A stretch of DNA of 64,000 nucleotides from Motiliproteus sp. MSK22-1 (GTDB lineage: Bacteria > Pseudomonadota > Gammaproteobacteria > Pseudomonadales > Balneatricaceae). The notes under the pieces are model-generated. The model was not told the origin of the DNA and did no database searches. It was given only the letters and a program-made list of their open reading frames with translations. Made by a program: the position numbers and the translations under genes. Shown here one piece after another: positions 19,899-30,383 of the stretch. The DNA is taken from positions 62,001 through 126,000 of the forward strand of contig NZ_MIEQ01000024.1 of assembly GCF_001968815.1 (NCBI RefSeq). Reading direction: 5' to 3'. The stretch's first letter is position 1, and each line of letters starts with the position of its first letter.

Positions 19899-21050
19899 TT
19901 ACCTTTTTTGCTGTTTCTCTTCCTTGATGAACGGAGATCTGGTCTTGCTATTGTTGGTTTTCAGGTTTCTTAGATAAAGTTCGATATAATCATCAGTCAT
20001 ACGATCAATGGAGAAATACTCTAATCCATCTCTACAGCTTTCTAACATGGAGTTATATAATCGTTCATCGTTAACAAACCAATTTACAGATTCTGCAATG
20101 TTTTCAGCTGACAGACCAGAAAGAGGCATACCACTTTTTCCTTCGACCACTGTTTCCGGTAATCCCCCTTTATTGGAATAGAGGACAGGTAATCCGTGAC
20201 AACGTGCTTCCAGCGCAACGAGAGGGCAGGCCTCTTTAACGATGGTGGGAATGATGACAAAGTCTGAGTCGGAGTAGAAGGGTTCGGGGTCAGGTTGATA
20301 TCCGGCAAATTCAACGATGTCATTAAGATCGTTATCTCTTACATATGCCTTCAAATCGTTTAGGATTCCCCCACCTCCTACGACACAGAGTTTAATGTCG
20401 TTTCTTTTATAGTGGGTGTGCAGTAACCTGAATGCTTTCAAAAGATTCCATATACCTTTTTTCTTGTCGAGCCGACCGACATATAGAGCTTTTTTAGGTA
20501 TTCTTTTTCTGGGCTTTCGATAGGTTTCTGGAAGGCAAATCCCATTGTGAATTCTCACAATGCCAAAGTCGCCGTAGAGCTGAGTGTTTCGCTCTGCTAC
20601 AGCATTGGATACGCAGACTATAGTCTTGGGCATGAGCTTCAGTTTTCTTAAAAAGGCTCTGAGCTTCATTTTCCAGGTAGGGGCACTGGTCGAGCCTATA
20701 CGGTGTTCAGTGGTAATCCATACTCTGTTTTTTGATAACAGGGTCAGTATCCAGATTTTCAGTGGAGGGTAAAATGAATGAGTGTGGAAAATCACACTGT
20801 CGTAGGTCCTGGACAGTCTGTGTATGTTGAGGAGCCAGGAATAATGAGGTAGGCCATCAGTGGTAATGGTAAACTGTTCGTCTTTGGGGTGCGTACTCTC
20901 TTCGGTGAACTCTCTATAGAAACAAAAGTGATCAACATTCTTGTCTTCTAGTTTTTGGGTCAATAGCTGAGGAAAGCTATCCCACCAGGAAAATCGGCCA
21001 CTTGGGGTGTTATAAAAAGAAAAGACCGCAGTCTTTTGGATTTTTTCCAT
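19899..21050 (-). CDS. Glycosyltransferase family 4
   Basis: 383-residue GT-B-fold enzyme, cytoplasmic or membrane-associated. The C-terminal half shows the GT4 donor-binding pattern: ALYVGRLDKKKGIWNLL, LCVVGGGGILNDL, VEFAGYQPDPEPFYSDSD and the EX7E-type region IVKEACPLVALEARCHGLPV, followed by GLPETVVEGKSG. The acceptor is unknown. GAAGGT lies just before the ATG. It is the first gene of a three-gene minus-strand operon with the two PP-loop-like proteins; the stop is followed at once by the next start. No other polysaccharide genes lie nearby, so this is a compact locus rather than part of a capsule cluster. Confidence 0.88.
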   Translation of the reverse strand: MEKIQKTAVFSFYNTPSGRFSWWDSFPQLLTQKLEDKNVDHFCFYREFTEESTHPKDEQFTITTDGLPHYSWLLNIHRLSRTYDSVIFHTHSFYPPLKIWILTLLSKNRVWITTEHRIGSTSAPTWKMKLRAFLRKLKLMPKTIVCVSNAVAERNTQLYGDFGIVRIHNGICLPETYRKPRKRIPKKALYVGRLDKKKGIWNLLKAFRLLHTHYKRNDIKLCVVGGGGILNDLKAYVRDNDLNDIVEFAGYQPDPEPFYSDSDFVIIPTIVKEACPLVALEARCHGLPVLYSNKGGLPETVVEGKSGMPLSGLSAENIAESVNWFVNDERLYNSMLESCRDGLEYFSIDRMTDDYIELYLRNLKTNNSKTRSPFIKEEKQQKR

Positions 21051-21610
21051 TACCTTCTACTACCTATTTTCCCTGGCCTTCTGGCAATTACAGCAGGCCT
21101 GCTAATGTCTATCCGGTATAGCCCCAAGTTTTTGGGTCGTCCTTTTTTGCATCTTCCTTATTAGAGCTTTGTGTCACAAAAAAGGAACTTTAGCAAAAAC
21201 ATGGCTGAGAGTCATAAGGAGGAATTCCTGTTTCAGCGACTTAAGACAGTGCTGTTTGAAGGGGCTGAAATACCTCCAGAGCGATCGCTGATATTTATCC
21301 TGCCCTGCTAATGGTTAGGCCAGAGTGTTAAGGAAGCAAGATTTATTCGTGTTTTTTCCAACATAATTACGGCCGTTATCGGAAACTTAACAGGGAGGCG
21401 AACAAGGCTTTAATTTTGTCCGCGCCCGCTATTTCGCAGGATCCAGCCCTGTCTTGTTGATGGACACTGACGAACAGATTCAGGTAAGGTCCACTCTTCT
21501 TTATCAAACGTGCTTCTTGTCAGCTAAAAGTGGTGCAAACGACTTTAATATCCTGTACCCTAGCGCGCTATTTATTCCGCCCAGAATTACCTGACCTATC
21601 GAGTAATGTA
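21051..21610. other. Gene-free divergent region glycosyltransferase / EF-G
   Basis: 560 nt. It should hold the promoter and leader of the EF-G gene and the glycosyltransferase promoter. The frame upstream of EF-G stays open to a GTG at 21530, but the family start is at 21611. No RNA gene or clear operator is visible. Confidence 0.45.
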
Positions 21611-23704
21611 ATGACAGACCTATCGCTTTATAGAAATATCGGCATTTTCGCGCACGTTGATGCGGGTAAAACCACCACTACAGAACGTATCTTGAAGCTT
21701 ACCGGAAAGATCCATAAGACCGGTGAGGTACATGATGGTGCGGCAACAACTGACTTTATGGAACAGGAGCAGGAGCGCGGTATTACTATTCAGTCTGCAG
21801 CGACTACCTGCTACTGGAAAGACCATCGCTTCAACATCATCGATACTCCTGGGCACGTTGACTTCACTGTTGAAGTATACCGTTCTCTGAAAGTTCTGGA
21901 TGGTGGTGTTGGTGTATTCTGTGGTTCTGGTGGTGTTGAACCTCAGTCAGAAACAAACTGGCGCTATGCTAACGAATCTGAAGTCGCACGAATCATTTTC
22001 GTTAACAAACTAGACCGTATGGGTGCAGATTTTCTGCGTGTTGTCGGACAGGTAGAAAGCGTATTGGGTGCAAACCCGATGGTTATGGTTCTGCCAATCG
22101 GTATCGAAGAAAACTTTGTTGGCATTGTTGATCTGCTGACTCGCCAGGCGTTTGTCTGGGATGATTCTGGTCTACCGGAAAACTACGAAATTGTTGATAT
22201 TCCAGCTGACATGGTTGATCAGGTTGAAGAATATCGCGAGAAGCTCATCGAAATGGCAGTTGAGCAAGACGATGATTTAATGATGGCTTATATGGATGGT
22301 GAAGAGCCATCTATGGAAGATATCAAGCGTTGCATCCGCAAGGGTACTATTGCTTTGGACTTCTTCCCAACCTACTGTGGTTCTGCCTTTAAGAATAAAG
22401 GTGTTCAGCTGGTATTGGATGCCGTTGTTGACTATCTGCCTAGCCCAACTGAAGTTGACCCACAGCCTCTGACTGATGAAGCAGGAGAGCCGACTGGTGA
22501 GACTGCACTGGTATCCATTGATGAGCCATTGCGTGCGTTGGCGTTCAAAATCATGGACGACCGTTTTGGTGCTCTGACTTTCGTTCGTGTTTATTCAGGT
22601 AAGTTAGAAAAGGGTATGACTATCCTTAACAGCTTTACCGGTAAGACAGAACGTGTTGGTCGTATGGTTGAGATGCATGCGGATGACCGTAACGAGCTGG
22701 ATTCAGCTCAAGCCGGTGACATCATCGCAATTGTCGGCATGAAGAATGTTCAGACGGGTCATACCCTGTGTGATCCTAAGTTCCCATGCACCCTGGAAGC
22801 CATGATCTTCCCAGAGCCTGTAATCTCCATTGCTGTTTCACCTAAAGATAAGGGCGGATCAGAGAAAATGGGTATCGCTATCGGTAAGATGATCGCAGAA
22901 GATCCTTCTTTCCGTGTTGAAACGGACGAAGATTCCGGTGAAACCATCCTTAAGGGAATGGGTGAGCTGCACTTGGATATTAAGGTAGACATCCTTAAGC
23001 GTACTTATGGTGTTGATCTGGACGTGGGTCAACCTCAGGTTGCTTACCGTGAGACTATTACTCTGCCGATCGAAGATACTTACACTCATAAGAAGCAGTC
23101 TGGTGGTTCTGGTCAGTTCGGTAAGATCGATTACCGTATCAAGCCTGGGGAGCCAGGAACCGGATTCGTATTCAGCTCTACCGTTGTGGGTGGTAACGTA
23201 CCTAAGGAATTTTTCCCGGCCGTTGAGAAAGGCTTCAAGTCTATGATGGACACAGGGCCTGTTGCCGGATTCCCTGTGTTGGACGTTGAATTTGAACTGT
23301 ACGACGGTGGCTTCCACGCAGTTGACTCCTCAGCAATCGCGTTTGAACTTGCCGCTCGTGGTGCATTCCGTCAGTCCATGTCCAAGGCTGGACCACAGTT
23401 GATCGAACCAATCATGAAAGTTGACGTGTTTACCCCAGAAGATCACGTTGGTGATGTCATTGGTGACCTGAATCGTCGTCGTGGCATGATCAAAGATCAA
23501 ATGGCTGGTGTTACTGGTGTTCGTATTAAAGCTGACGTTCCTCTGTCTGAGATGTTTGGTTACATTGGTAGCCTGCGTACCATGACTTCTGGCCGTGGTC
23601 AGTTCTCTATGGAATTCGCTCACTATCTGCCTTGCCCGAACTCTGTTTCTGAGAAAGTGGTTGCAGCTGAGCTAGAACGTAAGGCGGAAAAAGCTAAGAA
23701 GTAA
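21611..23704 (+). CDS. fusA: Elongation factor G, second type (FusA2/FusB-like)
   Basis: 697-residue translational GTPase acting in ribosomal translocation and/or recycling. G1 is [11 protein letters not shown] (14-24), G2 region [13 protein letters not shown]3 DTPGH, G4 NKLD; domains II-V follow, with domain IV and V complete. I start at the ATG at 21611 because [17 protein letters not shown] is the usual start of EF-G2 proteins such as the Pseudomonas one; an upstream in-frame GTG at 21530 would add 27 residues of no family likeness. It stands alone, not in the rpsL-rpsG-fusA-tuf operon, which fits a second EF-G copy. Codon usage looks like that of a highly expressed gene. A strong terminator follows. 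Confidence 0.92.
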   Translation: MTDLSLYRNIGIFAHVDAGKTTTTERILKLTGKIHKTGEVHDGAATTDFMEQEQERGITIQSAATTCYWKDHRFNIIDTPGHVDFTVEVYRSLKVLDGGVGVFCGSGGVEPQSETNWRYANESEVARIIFVNKLDRMGADFLRVVGQVESVLGANPMVMVLPIGIEENFVGIVDLLTRQAFVWDDSGLPENYEIVDIPADMVDQVEEYREKLIEMAVEQDDDLMMAYMDGEEPSMEDIKRCIRKGTIALDFFPTYCGSAFKNKGVQLVLDAVVDYLPSPTEVDPQPLTDEAGEPTGETALVSIDEPLRALAFKIMDDRFGALTFVRVYSGKLEKGMTILNSFTGKTERVGRMVEMHADDRNELDSAQAGDIIAIVGMKNVQTGHTLCDPKFPCTLEAMIFPEPVISIAVSPKDKGGSEKMGIAIGKMIAEDPSFRVETDEDSGETILKGMGELHLDIKVDILKRTYGVDLDVGQPQVAYRETITLPIEDTYTHKKQSGGSGQFGKIDYRIKPGEPGTGFVFSSTVVGGNVPKEFFPAVEKGFKSMMDTGPVAGFPVLDVEFELYDGGFHAVDSSAIAFELAARGAFRQSMSKAGPQLIEPIMKVDVFTPEDHVGDVIGDLNRRRGMIKDQMAGVTGVRIKADVPLSEMFGYIGSLRTMTSGRGQFSMEFAHYLPCPNSVSEKVVAAELERKAEKAKK

Positions 23705-23726
23705 TTTAGCAGGCTTGCTTTAATAA

Positions 23727-23761
23727 GCCCCGATGGCGCAAGCCATCGGGGCTTTTTTTTT
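23727..23761 (+). terminator. Strong intrinsic terminator after EF-G
   Basis: Perfect 11-bp GC-rich stem (GCCCCGATGGC / GCCATCGGGGC) closed by a GCAA tetraloop and followed by nine T, 22 nt after the stop codon. Confidence 0.95.
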
Positions 23762-23816
23762 GATGTAGAAAAGGTTGTCAGCGTGGGGTCTGTAATCGAA
23801 TTGCGACTTCCTGCAA

Positions 23817-25580
23817 CTAAAAATAACTCAGCAGATTCTGGTACCGCTTGCTGGTTTTATTCAGCTGTTGATGATTCCCGATTTCCACAACCGAACCGTT
23901 TTCTATAATCGCTATGTTGTCCATAGCTTCAAGCATTGTTAACCGGTGAGTAATGAGGATCACCGTACGCTCTTTCATGGCTTCAAGCAGCGCTTCAGTT
24001 ACCTTGGCTTCGGTTATCGGATCCAGTCCCTCCGTGGGTTCATCCAATATTAAAACAGGAGCTTGCTTAATGATCGCCTGAGCTATGGCGATACGTCTGG
24101 ACTGTCCACCAGAAAGCCCTCGGCCTGTTTCTCCAAGCCAGGTATCATAGCCGTCTGGTAAGGTGCTAATGAATGTATCCAGCCCGGCGACACGACAGGC
24201 ATGATCGAGCATGGCCTGGTCTGCTTGAGGGTTGCCTAATAACAGGTTGTGACGAATGGTATTGGCAAAAAGATAGCTATGTTGAGAAACGACTGAGAAA
24301 TGGCGCCGAAGGTCTTCGCTGTAGAAGTCGTCAATGTTGTATCCTCCGATGGATATACTTCCCTGTTGTGGTTGCCAAAAGCCGAGTAGCAAATGGGTAA
24401 TGCTGGTCTTACCCGCACCGCTGGGCCCGAGAATCGCTATTTTTTCACCCTGTCCTATGGTTAGATTAAAGCGGTTGAGTACTCCGTTTTTATTGGGAGT
24501 ACAGGTTTGCGGATCATTATCAGGATAGTCATTATCCCGGTAATCAAAACTTATATTATCAAGATGCAGATCGCAGCGTTGTAGGGCTGGGGAGCTCTTA
24601 CCTGGTTCTTTTCTACGGGGTTTGGTATCAATAATGCTGAACAGGCGTCGTGCTGCTGTCAGGGTGGTTGAGAGTTGTTCGAAGGCTAACGGCATTTGCA
24701 GCACTGTTTCAAAACTGGCCATGACCAGCAATATGAGCATTGCCAGTTCAACCGGCGGTCTTGCTGTTGATGCTACCTGTGGAATCAACAGCCATAAGGA
24801 TATCCAGACGCAGATGTTGATGACCAGCAGAGTCAGTGCCTGGCTGCTGCTACTGGCCCGGTTTATCTGGCGTTGAAGGTCGGTGTAAGACTGGCTCAGG
24901 CTCAAGCAATGATCGCTGTGACGCTCGGTAGCATCATAGATGATCAGTTCGCGCATACCCTGTACTCCGTCTATCAACGCTGTTCGCAGAGCAGCAGACT
25001 CTGTTATAAGCTGTTTACCCTTTTTCCGGGTGCGGTTGGCCAGTTGTAATGGAATGGCTACACCGACCAAGAGTAGTGCCGCCAGGGTTAGTCCGGCGAT
25101 GGTGTGGTCATAGAGGGCGATAATAATAACCACCAGTGGGATACCAATCAGGGCCACAACTGATGGCAATAAAAGCCGCAGGTAGAAATTATCGAGAGTG
25201 TCTATATCGGCCTGGATACGGCTGAGCAGGTCGCCACTGTGGTAATTCTGCAATTGTGCGGGGGCCAAGGGTTCTAGCCGGCGATAAAACCAGACTCGTA
25301 AATCGCTTAAGAGACGTAACGTAGCATCATGGGTTACCAGTCTTTCTCCGTAACGACCTGCTGTACGTAAAATAGCGAGAAAGCGGATAATGGCAGCTGG
25401 CGTAAAATAATTCATACTGATGCCGGCAATCCCTGCAACAGCCATTGAAGCCAGAAACCAACCCGAGATAGACAGCAAACTGATATTGGCAATCACAGTG
25501 ACCAGAGCTAATAATATGCCTAAGCTCATCCATAGCCATCGGGATCTGGACAGGGCAAGTAAGCGCAACAGGTCTTTCAT
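23817..25580 (-). CDS. cydC: Glutathione/cysteine exporter ABC subunit CydC
   Basis: 587-residue fused membrane/ATPase subunit of the heterodimeric CydDC exporter, which moves reduced glutathione and cysteine to the periplasm and is needed for cytochrome bd assembly. Six membrane helices in the first 300 residues, then an ATPase with Walker A LGPSGAGKTS, signature LSGGQSRR and Walker B VLILDEPTEG. Length matches E. coli CydC (573). The start overlaps the cydD stop by 4 nt (ATGA), so the two subunits are coupled. It is the last gene of the cyd operon. Confidence 0.95.
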   Translation of the reverse strand: MKDLLRLLALSRSRWLWMSLGILLALVTVIANISLLSISGWFLASMAVAGIAGISMNYFTPAAIIRFLAILRTAGRYGERLVTHDATLRLLSDLRVWFYRRLEPLAPAQLQNYHSGDLLSRIQADIDTLDNFYLRLLLPSVVALIGIPLVVIIIALYDHTIAGLTLAALLLVGVAIPLQLANRTRKKGKQLITESAALRTALIDGVQGMRELIIYDATERHSDHCLSLSQSYTDLQRQINRASSSSQALTLLVINICVWISLWLLIPQVASTARPPVELAMLILLVMASFETVLQMPLAFEQLSTTLTAARRLFSIIDTKPRRKEPGKSSPALQRCDLHLDNISFDYRDNDYPDNDPQTCTPNKNGVLNRFNLTIGQGEKIAILGPSGAGKTSITHLLLGFWQPQQGSISIGGYNIDDFYSEDLRRHFSVVSQHSYLFANTIRHNLLLGNPQADQAMLDHACRVAGLDTFISTLPDGYDTWLGETGRGLSGGQSRRIAIAQAIIKQAPVLILDEPTEGLDPITEAKVTEALLEAMKERTVILITHRLTMLEAMDNIAIIENGSVVEIGNHQQLNKTSKRYQNLLSYF

Positions 25581-27358
25581 TCAGGGCGTTTCCCGGCAAT
25601 TAACCGGGCATAGTGCCCGTTCTTGGCCAATAGTTGTTGATGATTACCAGATTCCAGCAGTAGCCCCGAAGACATCATAAAAATTCGTTCGGCCATACGC
25701 ACCGTATGAAGGCGTTGTGCAACGACTATGACAATATGCTCTTGCGCATATAGCTTCAGTGACTGCTGAATAAGGTGTTCACTCTCTGGGTCCAGGTGGG
25801 AGGTGGGTTCATCCAGAATAAGTACTGTGGACTTTCTAAGAAAAGCGCGGGCTAAAGCAATACGCTGTCGTTGCCCTCCAGACAGTCCTGTGCCCTGTTC
25901 GCCAATCTGAGTGTTGTAACCATCAGGGAAAGCATCGATAAAGGTTGATGCTCCCGCTTTTTCAGCTGCTCGCTTAACAGAGTCGAGATCAGCGGCTGTA
26001 TTACCAAGGCGGATATTGTCGATAATTGAGCCGGAAAATAGCTGGGGAGATTGAGGTATCCAGGCCAGTTGTTGACGCCAGAGGTGTACGCCTAATTGTT
26101 GTAATGGTTGCTGGTTGATCTTAATGTGGCCTTTTTGAGGTGAAATAAATCCCAGCAGCATCTCTACCAGAGTGGTCTTTCCGGCACCACTTTCACCAAC
26201 CAGTGCATAGAGCCCGGGGCTTGTTATATTAATATTTATTCCCTGAATGGCCGGGCGATCCGGGCTGTAACTATAATGAACGTTTTCTAAACTGATACTC
26301 TGAACCTGATGCAGAATATTGCTGTTTGATGCTTTGTCGGTATCACTGGCAGAGGGTTGGTCTGGCACATTGGCATTGAGGATCTCCAGCATTTTTTCTG
26401 CAGCGCTGATACCTTCCATACGGGCATGGTATTGCGTCCCCAGATTACGAAAAGGTTGGTAAAACTCAGGCGCCAGTAGTAGCACCATTAATCCCATGCC
26501 AAAGTTCATTTCTCCCCAATAGAGTCGAAAACCGATAATGACGGCAATCAATGCAATGCTGATAGTGGCTAAGAACTCTAGTGCCAGGGATGATAAAAAA
26601 GCGACTTTGAGGACCGAAAGCGTTGAGTGGCGATATTGATCGGCGACCTGCGCTACGGTATCAATCTCTCTACGACTTGCATTGTAGAGCTTAAGTTGCG
26701 TGAGCCCCTGAATGAGATCCAGAAAGTGGTTACCCATTCGTGCCAGGGCGCGCCACCGTTGCTGGTTCAGTTGTTCAGCCTGGCTACCAATCAATATCAT
26801 AAAAAAGGGAATCAAGGGGGCGGTGACCAGAAAGATTAACCCTGACTTCCAGTCCAGTGGAAATACCACAACCAGAATAGCCAGTGGAATGAGAGAGCTG
26901 AAAGCGACTGCTGGCAGGTAGCGGGCGTAGTAAGCTTCCAGAGCATCTATACCGTTATGAAGGCAATTGCTAATCTCGGCACTGCGCTCATTATTTATAT
27001 AGCACGGGCCTAGTTGGTAGAGACGGCGGAGAAGTTGATCACGCAGGCTTATCTTGATACGTGCGGCGCCTTCAAATGCAAGCCTTTCGCTGAAGCGGCT
27101 AAACAGTGATCGAGACAGAATCAGCGCCAGCATGGTCAATAAATAGGGTTGGCACTGCTTCAGGGACCAGTCTGAGAACATCACTTTATCGACGATCCAG
27201 GCCATCAGGGCAGCCTGGCCAATAAGTAAAATGCCTGCAATAGCCCCCATGGCCACTGACTGGCTGAGTGTTGAACCAGCCAGTGACTTCTGAGCCTTTA
27301 ACCATCGTTTGTTCTGCAGGTTGTCAGCTGAATTGACTGTATCGGCGTTGTCGGTCAT
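25577..27358 (-). CDS. cydD: Glutathione/cysteine exporter ABC subunit CydD
   Basis: 593-residue partner of CydC. The N-terminal membrane domain has AWIVDKVMFSDWSL typical of CydD and the conserved YQPFRNLGTQYHARMEG region; the C-terminal ATPase has Walker A GESGAGKTT, signature LSGGQRQR and Walker B TVLILDEPTSHLD. E. coli CydD has 588 residues. It lies 131 nt after cydX. In E. coli cydDC and cydAB are unlinked; here all are in one direction in one cluster. Confidence 0.95.
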   Translation of the reverse strand: MTDNADTVNSADNLQNKRWLKAQKSLAGSTLSQSVAMGAIAGILLIGQAALMAWIVDKVMFSDWSLKQCQPYLLTMLALILSRSLFSRFSERLAFEGAARIKISLRDQLLRRLYQLGPCYINNERSAEISNCLHNGIDALEAYYARYLPAVAFSSLIPLAILVVVFPLDWKSGLIFLVTAPLIPFFMILIGSQAEQLNQQRWRALARMGNHFLDLIQGLTQLKLYNASRREIDTVAQVADQYRHSTLSVLKVAFLSSLALEFLATISIALIAVIIGFRLYWGEMNFGMGLMVLLLAPEFYQPFRNLGTQYHARMEGISAAEKMLEILNANVPDQPSASDTDKASNSNILHQVQSISLENVHYSYSPDRPAIQGININITSPGLYALVGESGAGKTTLVEMLLGFISPQKGHIKINQQPLQQLGVHLWRQQLAWIPQSPQLFSGSIIDNIRLGNTAADLDSVKRAAEKAGASTFIDAFPDGYNTQIGEQGTGLSGGQRQRIALARAFLRKSTVLILDEPTSHLDPESEHLIQQSLKLYAQEHIVIVVAQRLHTVRMAERIFMMSSGLLLESGNHQQLLAKNGHYARLIAGKRPE

Positions 27359-27489
27359 ATCTGCACACTCAATCTTAGAACAGTCGGTCCGGCCTTAGGT
27401 TCTGCACTGTTACCAGCAGCAGGGGAGCGCTGAGGAGCTTGACGGGTAGCGCTTGTCTGCTCAATCACTGTCTTTTTAGCAACGGTTTA

Positions 27490-27615
27490 TTAGTGGCCAA
27501 TTGTCTCATCAGCAGCGACATCGTCCTGGTGCTGTTCCACTTCGTACCACATGACGTTGATTACACCTAATGCACAGGCCAGCAATACACCCAGTATCCA
27601 CGCAAAGTACCACAT
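27490..27615 (-). CDS. cydX: Cytochrome bd oxidase small subunit CydX
   Basis: 41-residue single-span membrane peptide that stabilises the haem site of cytochrome bd. I translated it from the minus strand: it begins MWYFAWILGVLLACALGV and continues INVMWYE before a charged tail ending ETIGH. The WYFAWILG start and NVMWYE are the hallmarks of CydX/YbgT. It starts 12 nt after the cydB stop with AGGAAAA upstream of the ATG. It is easily missed because of its size; it completes the A-B-X oxidase. Confidence 0.95.
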   Translation of the reverse strand: MWYFAWILGVLLACALGVINVMWYEVEQHQDDVAADETIGH

Positions 27616-27627
27616 AGTATTTTCCTT

Positions 27628-28770
27628 CTAATAAGCTGAATGGTTGTTATCGCGAATTTCATCCACAGTGACCTGTCGCCACATACGGATGTAGCACCAA
27701 AGGGTGTAGCTGATAATGATCGGCAGTAACACTGCCGCAGCCCAGAACATGATATTCAGTGTTGAATGACTGGATACAGCATCCCAGACGGTAAAACTAC
27801 TATTAGGGTTACTGCTGGAAGGCAGGATAAAAGGAAATAGTGATATGCCTGCGGTTAGAATGATTCCGATGATACTGATTGAACTGCTGGCTAATGCTAA
27901 AGCTGGCCAGTTTCGGCGAGAGCATAAGCATACGGAGGCTGCTCCGGCAAAACCCAGTAGCGGGAATAGCTGTGTCCAGGGCATATCCCTATAGTTAGTG
28001 AGCCAGGCTCCTGTTTGTAACACTACGGTTTTTGCCTGAGGGTCAGGTAATCCATTCAGATCAGGTTGAACAGTAATAAGGTAACCGCCCAATCCCCAAT
28101 ACACCCATATTCCTCCGATCGTAAAACAGATAATCACAATGACGGCAGCCCAGCCAGCTACGGATGCTGCACGGTTGGTTATGGGATTACTGGCGCGTAG
28201 CTGTAGCCAGGTAGCGCCATGCATGGTGAACATGGCGGAGCTTACCAGACCGCAGAGTAAAGCGAAGGGGCTAAAGAGATCGAAAAAAGATCCCTCAAAA
28301 CTTGCACGTAAAAATTCATCCAATGAAAAAGGAATGCCCAGAAAAAGATTGCCAAAGGCTATTCCAAAGACTAGCGGGGGTACGCTGCTGCCGACAAACA
28401 GGGCTCTATCCCAGAACTGGCGCCAACGGGGATCAGCAATTTTGCTGCGGTAATCGAAACCGATTGGACGTAGAAACAGTGCAAACAGAACCAGCATCAT
28501 CGCAAAGTAGAAGCTGGAGAATGCAGTGGCGTAAACACTGGGCCAAGCCGCAAAAAGAGCCCCTCCTGCGGTAATAAACCATACCTGATTACCATCCCAG
28601 TGCGGTCCAATGGTGTTGATTATCACGCGGCGTTCATCATCGGATTTACCAATAAAGGGCAGTAGCGTCCCGACACCCATATCCATTCCGTCAGTGATGG
28701 CGAAACCGATCAGCAGAGCTCCTATGAGTCCCCACCAGATGAGCTTTAGTGTTTCGTAGTCAAATAACAT
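27628..28770 (-). CDS. cydB: Cytochrome bd ubiquinol oxidase subunit II
   Basis: 380-residue polytopic membrane protein, the partner of CydA in the quinol-oxidising, oxygen-reducing bd complex. It starts MLFDYETLKLIWWGLIGALLIGFAI in type (N-terminus with the conserved WW and TDGMDMG), followed by the WDGNQVWF motif and the FYFAMMLVLFALFLRP helix. Length matches E. coli CydB (379). The gap to cydA is 11 nt. High likeness to the enterobacterial bd-I type. Confidence 0.97.
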   Translation of the reverse strand: MLFDYETLKLIWWGLIGALLIGFAITDGMDMGVGTLLPFIGKSDDERRVIINTIGPHWDGNQVWFITAGGALFAAWPSVYATAFSSFYFAMMLVLFALFLRPIGFDYRSKIADPRWRQFWDRALFVGSSVPPLVFGIAFGNLFLGIPFSLDEFLRASFEGSFFDLFSPFALLCGLVSSAMFTMHGATWLQLRASNPITNRAASVAGWAAVIVIICFTIGGIWVYWGLGGYLITVQPDLNGLPDPQAKTVVLQTGAWLTNYRDMPWTQLFPLLGFAGAASVCLCSRRNWPALALASSSISIIGIILTAGISLFPFILPSSSNPNSSFTVWDAVSSHSTLNIMFWAAAVLLPIIISYTLWCYIRMWRQVTVDEIRDNNHSAY

Positions 28771-28781
28771 GATCTGGACTC

Positions 28782-30383
28782 CTAAATACTGCTTACTGTT
28801 TGGGGACCGTCGGTCTTGCAGGCAGTCAAATTCTGGTCTTTTTCAAAGTGATACTTTCCCGTATGCAGCGAACTTGGTCCGAGACGGGCGAATTTGAACA
28901 TCAACCAGAATTCAAGGACGGCCAATAAGCTGTAAAAAATAATAAAGCCACTCATGCTGATGATAAGGTCACTGGCAGTCAGGCTGGAGGTCGCCATAAA
29001 TGTAGGCAGTATTTCGCTGATGGCCCAGGGCTGGCGGCCGAATTCGGCAACAAACCAACCCGTTTCTATAGCAATCCAGGGCAGGGGGATTCCATACAGG
29101 GCTGCTTTAAGCAGCCAGCGTTTTTGCTCGATCACTCGCCGTGCATTGTAGTAGAAGGCCATGATAAATATCACCAGCAGACTTACACCACAGGCCACCA
29201 TTACCCTGAAGCTCCAAAACAACGGAGCGACAGGAGGTGTGGAGTCCCTTGCTGCTTGTTGAATCTGCTGCTCGGTGGCATCCACCACATCGGCTGTATA
29301 GCGTTTCAGCAGCAGGCCATAGCCCAGATCTTGTTTGGTCTGGTTGAATGCCTCGATATTTTCATTGCTCTCGTCACCCGCTCGTAGTTTTGTGAGGTAT
29401 TCGTAGGCAATCATGCCATTGCGGATTCGTGTTTCGCTGTGGGCTTCCAGATCCTTGATGCCCGTAACTTCTTCATCCAGAGAGCGAGTCGCGATAATTC
29501 CCAGTGCGTAGGGTATCTTAATCGCATAGTGAGTTTCCCTGAGTTCGCTGTCGGGAAAACCGAAAGCTGTAAATGCTGCGGGGGCAGGCTCTGTTTCCCA
29601 TTCTGCTTCAATGGCAGCCAGTTTGACCTTTTGCACATCACCCACCTCGTAACCTGACTCATCTCCCAGTATCAACACCGATAGTATTGATGCGAGGCCA
29701 AATCCGGCAGCCACTGAGAAAGATCGCTTGGCAAAAGCAAGGTCTCGGCCCTTAAGTATGTAGTAACTACTGATACCCAGCACGAACATGGCCCCGGCTA
29801 CATAACCTGCGGCGACGGTATGGATGAACTTGACTTGGGCAACCGGGTTAAATACGAGCTCGGAAAAACTGGTCATTTCCATACGCATGGTCTGATAATT
29901 GAACTCAGCACCCACTGGGTTCTGCATCCAGGCGTTGGCAATTAGAATCCAAAGAGCCGAGAAGTTGGTACCCAAAGCCATCAAAAAGGTACAGGTCAGA
30001 TGCTGGCGCTTGCTGAGTCGATCCCATCCTAAAAAAAACATACCAACAAAAGTTGATTCAAGAAAGAACGCCATCAGTCCTTCAATTGCCAGCGGGGCGC
30101 CAAACACATCCCCTACATAGTGTGAGTAATAGGACCAGTTAGTACCGAACTCGAATTCCATCGTCAGCCCGGTGGTGACGCCCAACGCAAAGTTGATACC
30201 GAACAGTTTGCCCCAGAATTTGGTCATATCCCGGTAAATTTCCCGCCCAGTCATGACATAGACAGCCTCCATGATCACCAGAATCCATGTCATACCAATG
30301 GTCAGAGGGACAAACAGAAAGTGATAAAGCGCAGTGATGGCAAATTGCCATCGGGATAGGTCAACCAGTGAATCGTCAATCAT
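28782..30383 (-). CDS. cydA: Cytochrome bd ubiquinol oxidase subunit I
   Basis: 533-residue membrane subunit carrying the three haems and the quinol site. The haem b595 ligand corresponds to His21 (LYHFLFVP), the b558 His lies in VKFIHTVA, and [13 protein letters not shown] is conserved. The region between membrane helices 6 and 7 (ending near [11 protein letters not shown]) is long, so this is the long-Q-loop E. coli type (522 residues). Nearly every block of the E. coli protein is recognisable. The first 8 nt overlap the end of the GbsR-type regulator gene, which ties expression of the oxidase to that regulator. Confidence 0.98.
   Translation of the reverse strand: MIDDSLVDLSRWQFAITALYHFLFVPLTIGMTWILVIMEAVYVMTGREIYRDMTKFWGKLFGINFALGVTTGLTMEFEFGTNWSYYSHYVGDVFGAPLAIEGLMAFFLESTFVGMFFLGWDRLSKRQHLTCTFLMALGTNFSALWILIANAWMQNPVGAEFNYQTMRMEMTSFSELVFNPVAQVKFIHTVAAGYVAGAMFVLGISSYYILKGRDLAFAKRSFSVAAGFGLASILSVLILGDESGYEVGDVQKVKLAAIEAEWETEPAPAAFTAFGFPDSELRETHYAIKIPYALGIIATRSLDEEVTGIKDLEAHSETRIRNGMIAYEYLTKLRAGDESNENIEAFNQTKQDLGYGLLLKRYTADVVDATEQQIQQAARDSTPPVAPLFWSFRVMVACGVSLLVIFIMAFYYNARRVIEQKRWLLKAALYGIPLPWIAIETGWFVAEFGRQPWAISEILPTFMATSSLTASDLIISMSGFIIFYSLLAVLEFWLMFKFARLGPSSLHTGKYHFEKDQNLTACKTDGPQTVSSI

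Noticed and set aside
21530-21610. N-terminal extension of EF-G from a GTG start
   Set aside because: Family proteins begin at MTDLSLYRN; the added residues have no counterpart.
22859-23317. 152-codon open frame on the minus strand
   Set aside because: Antisense shadow of the highly conserved EF-G gene.
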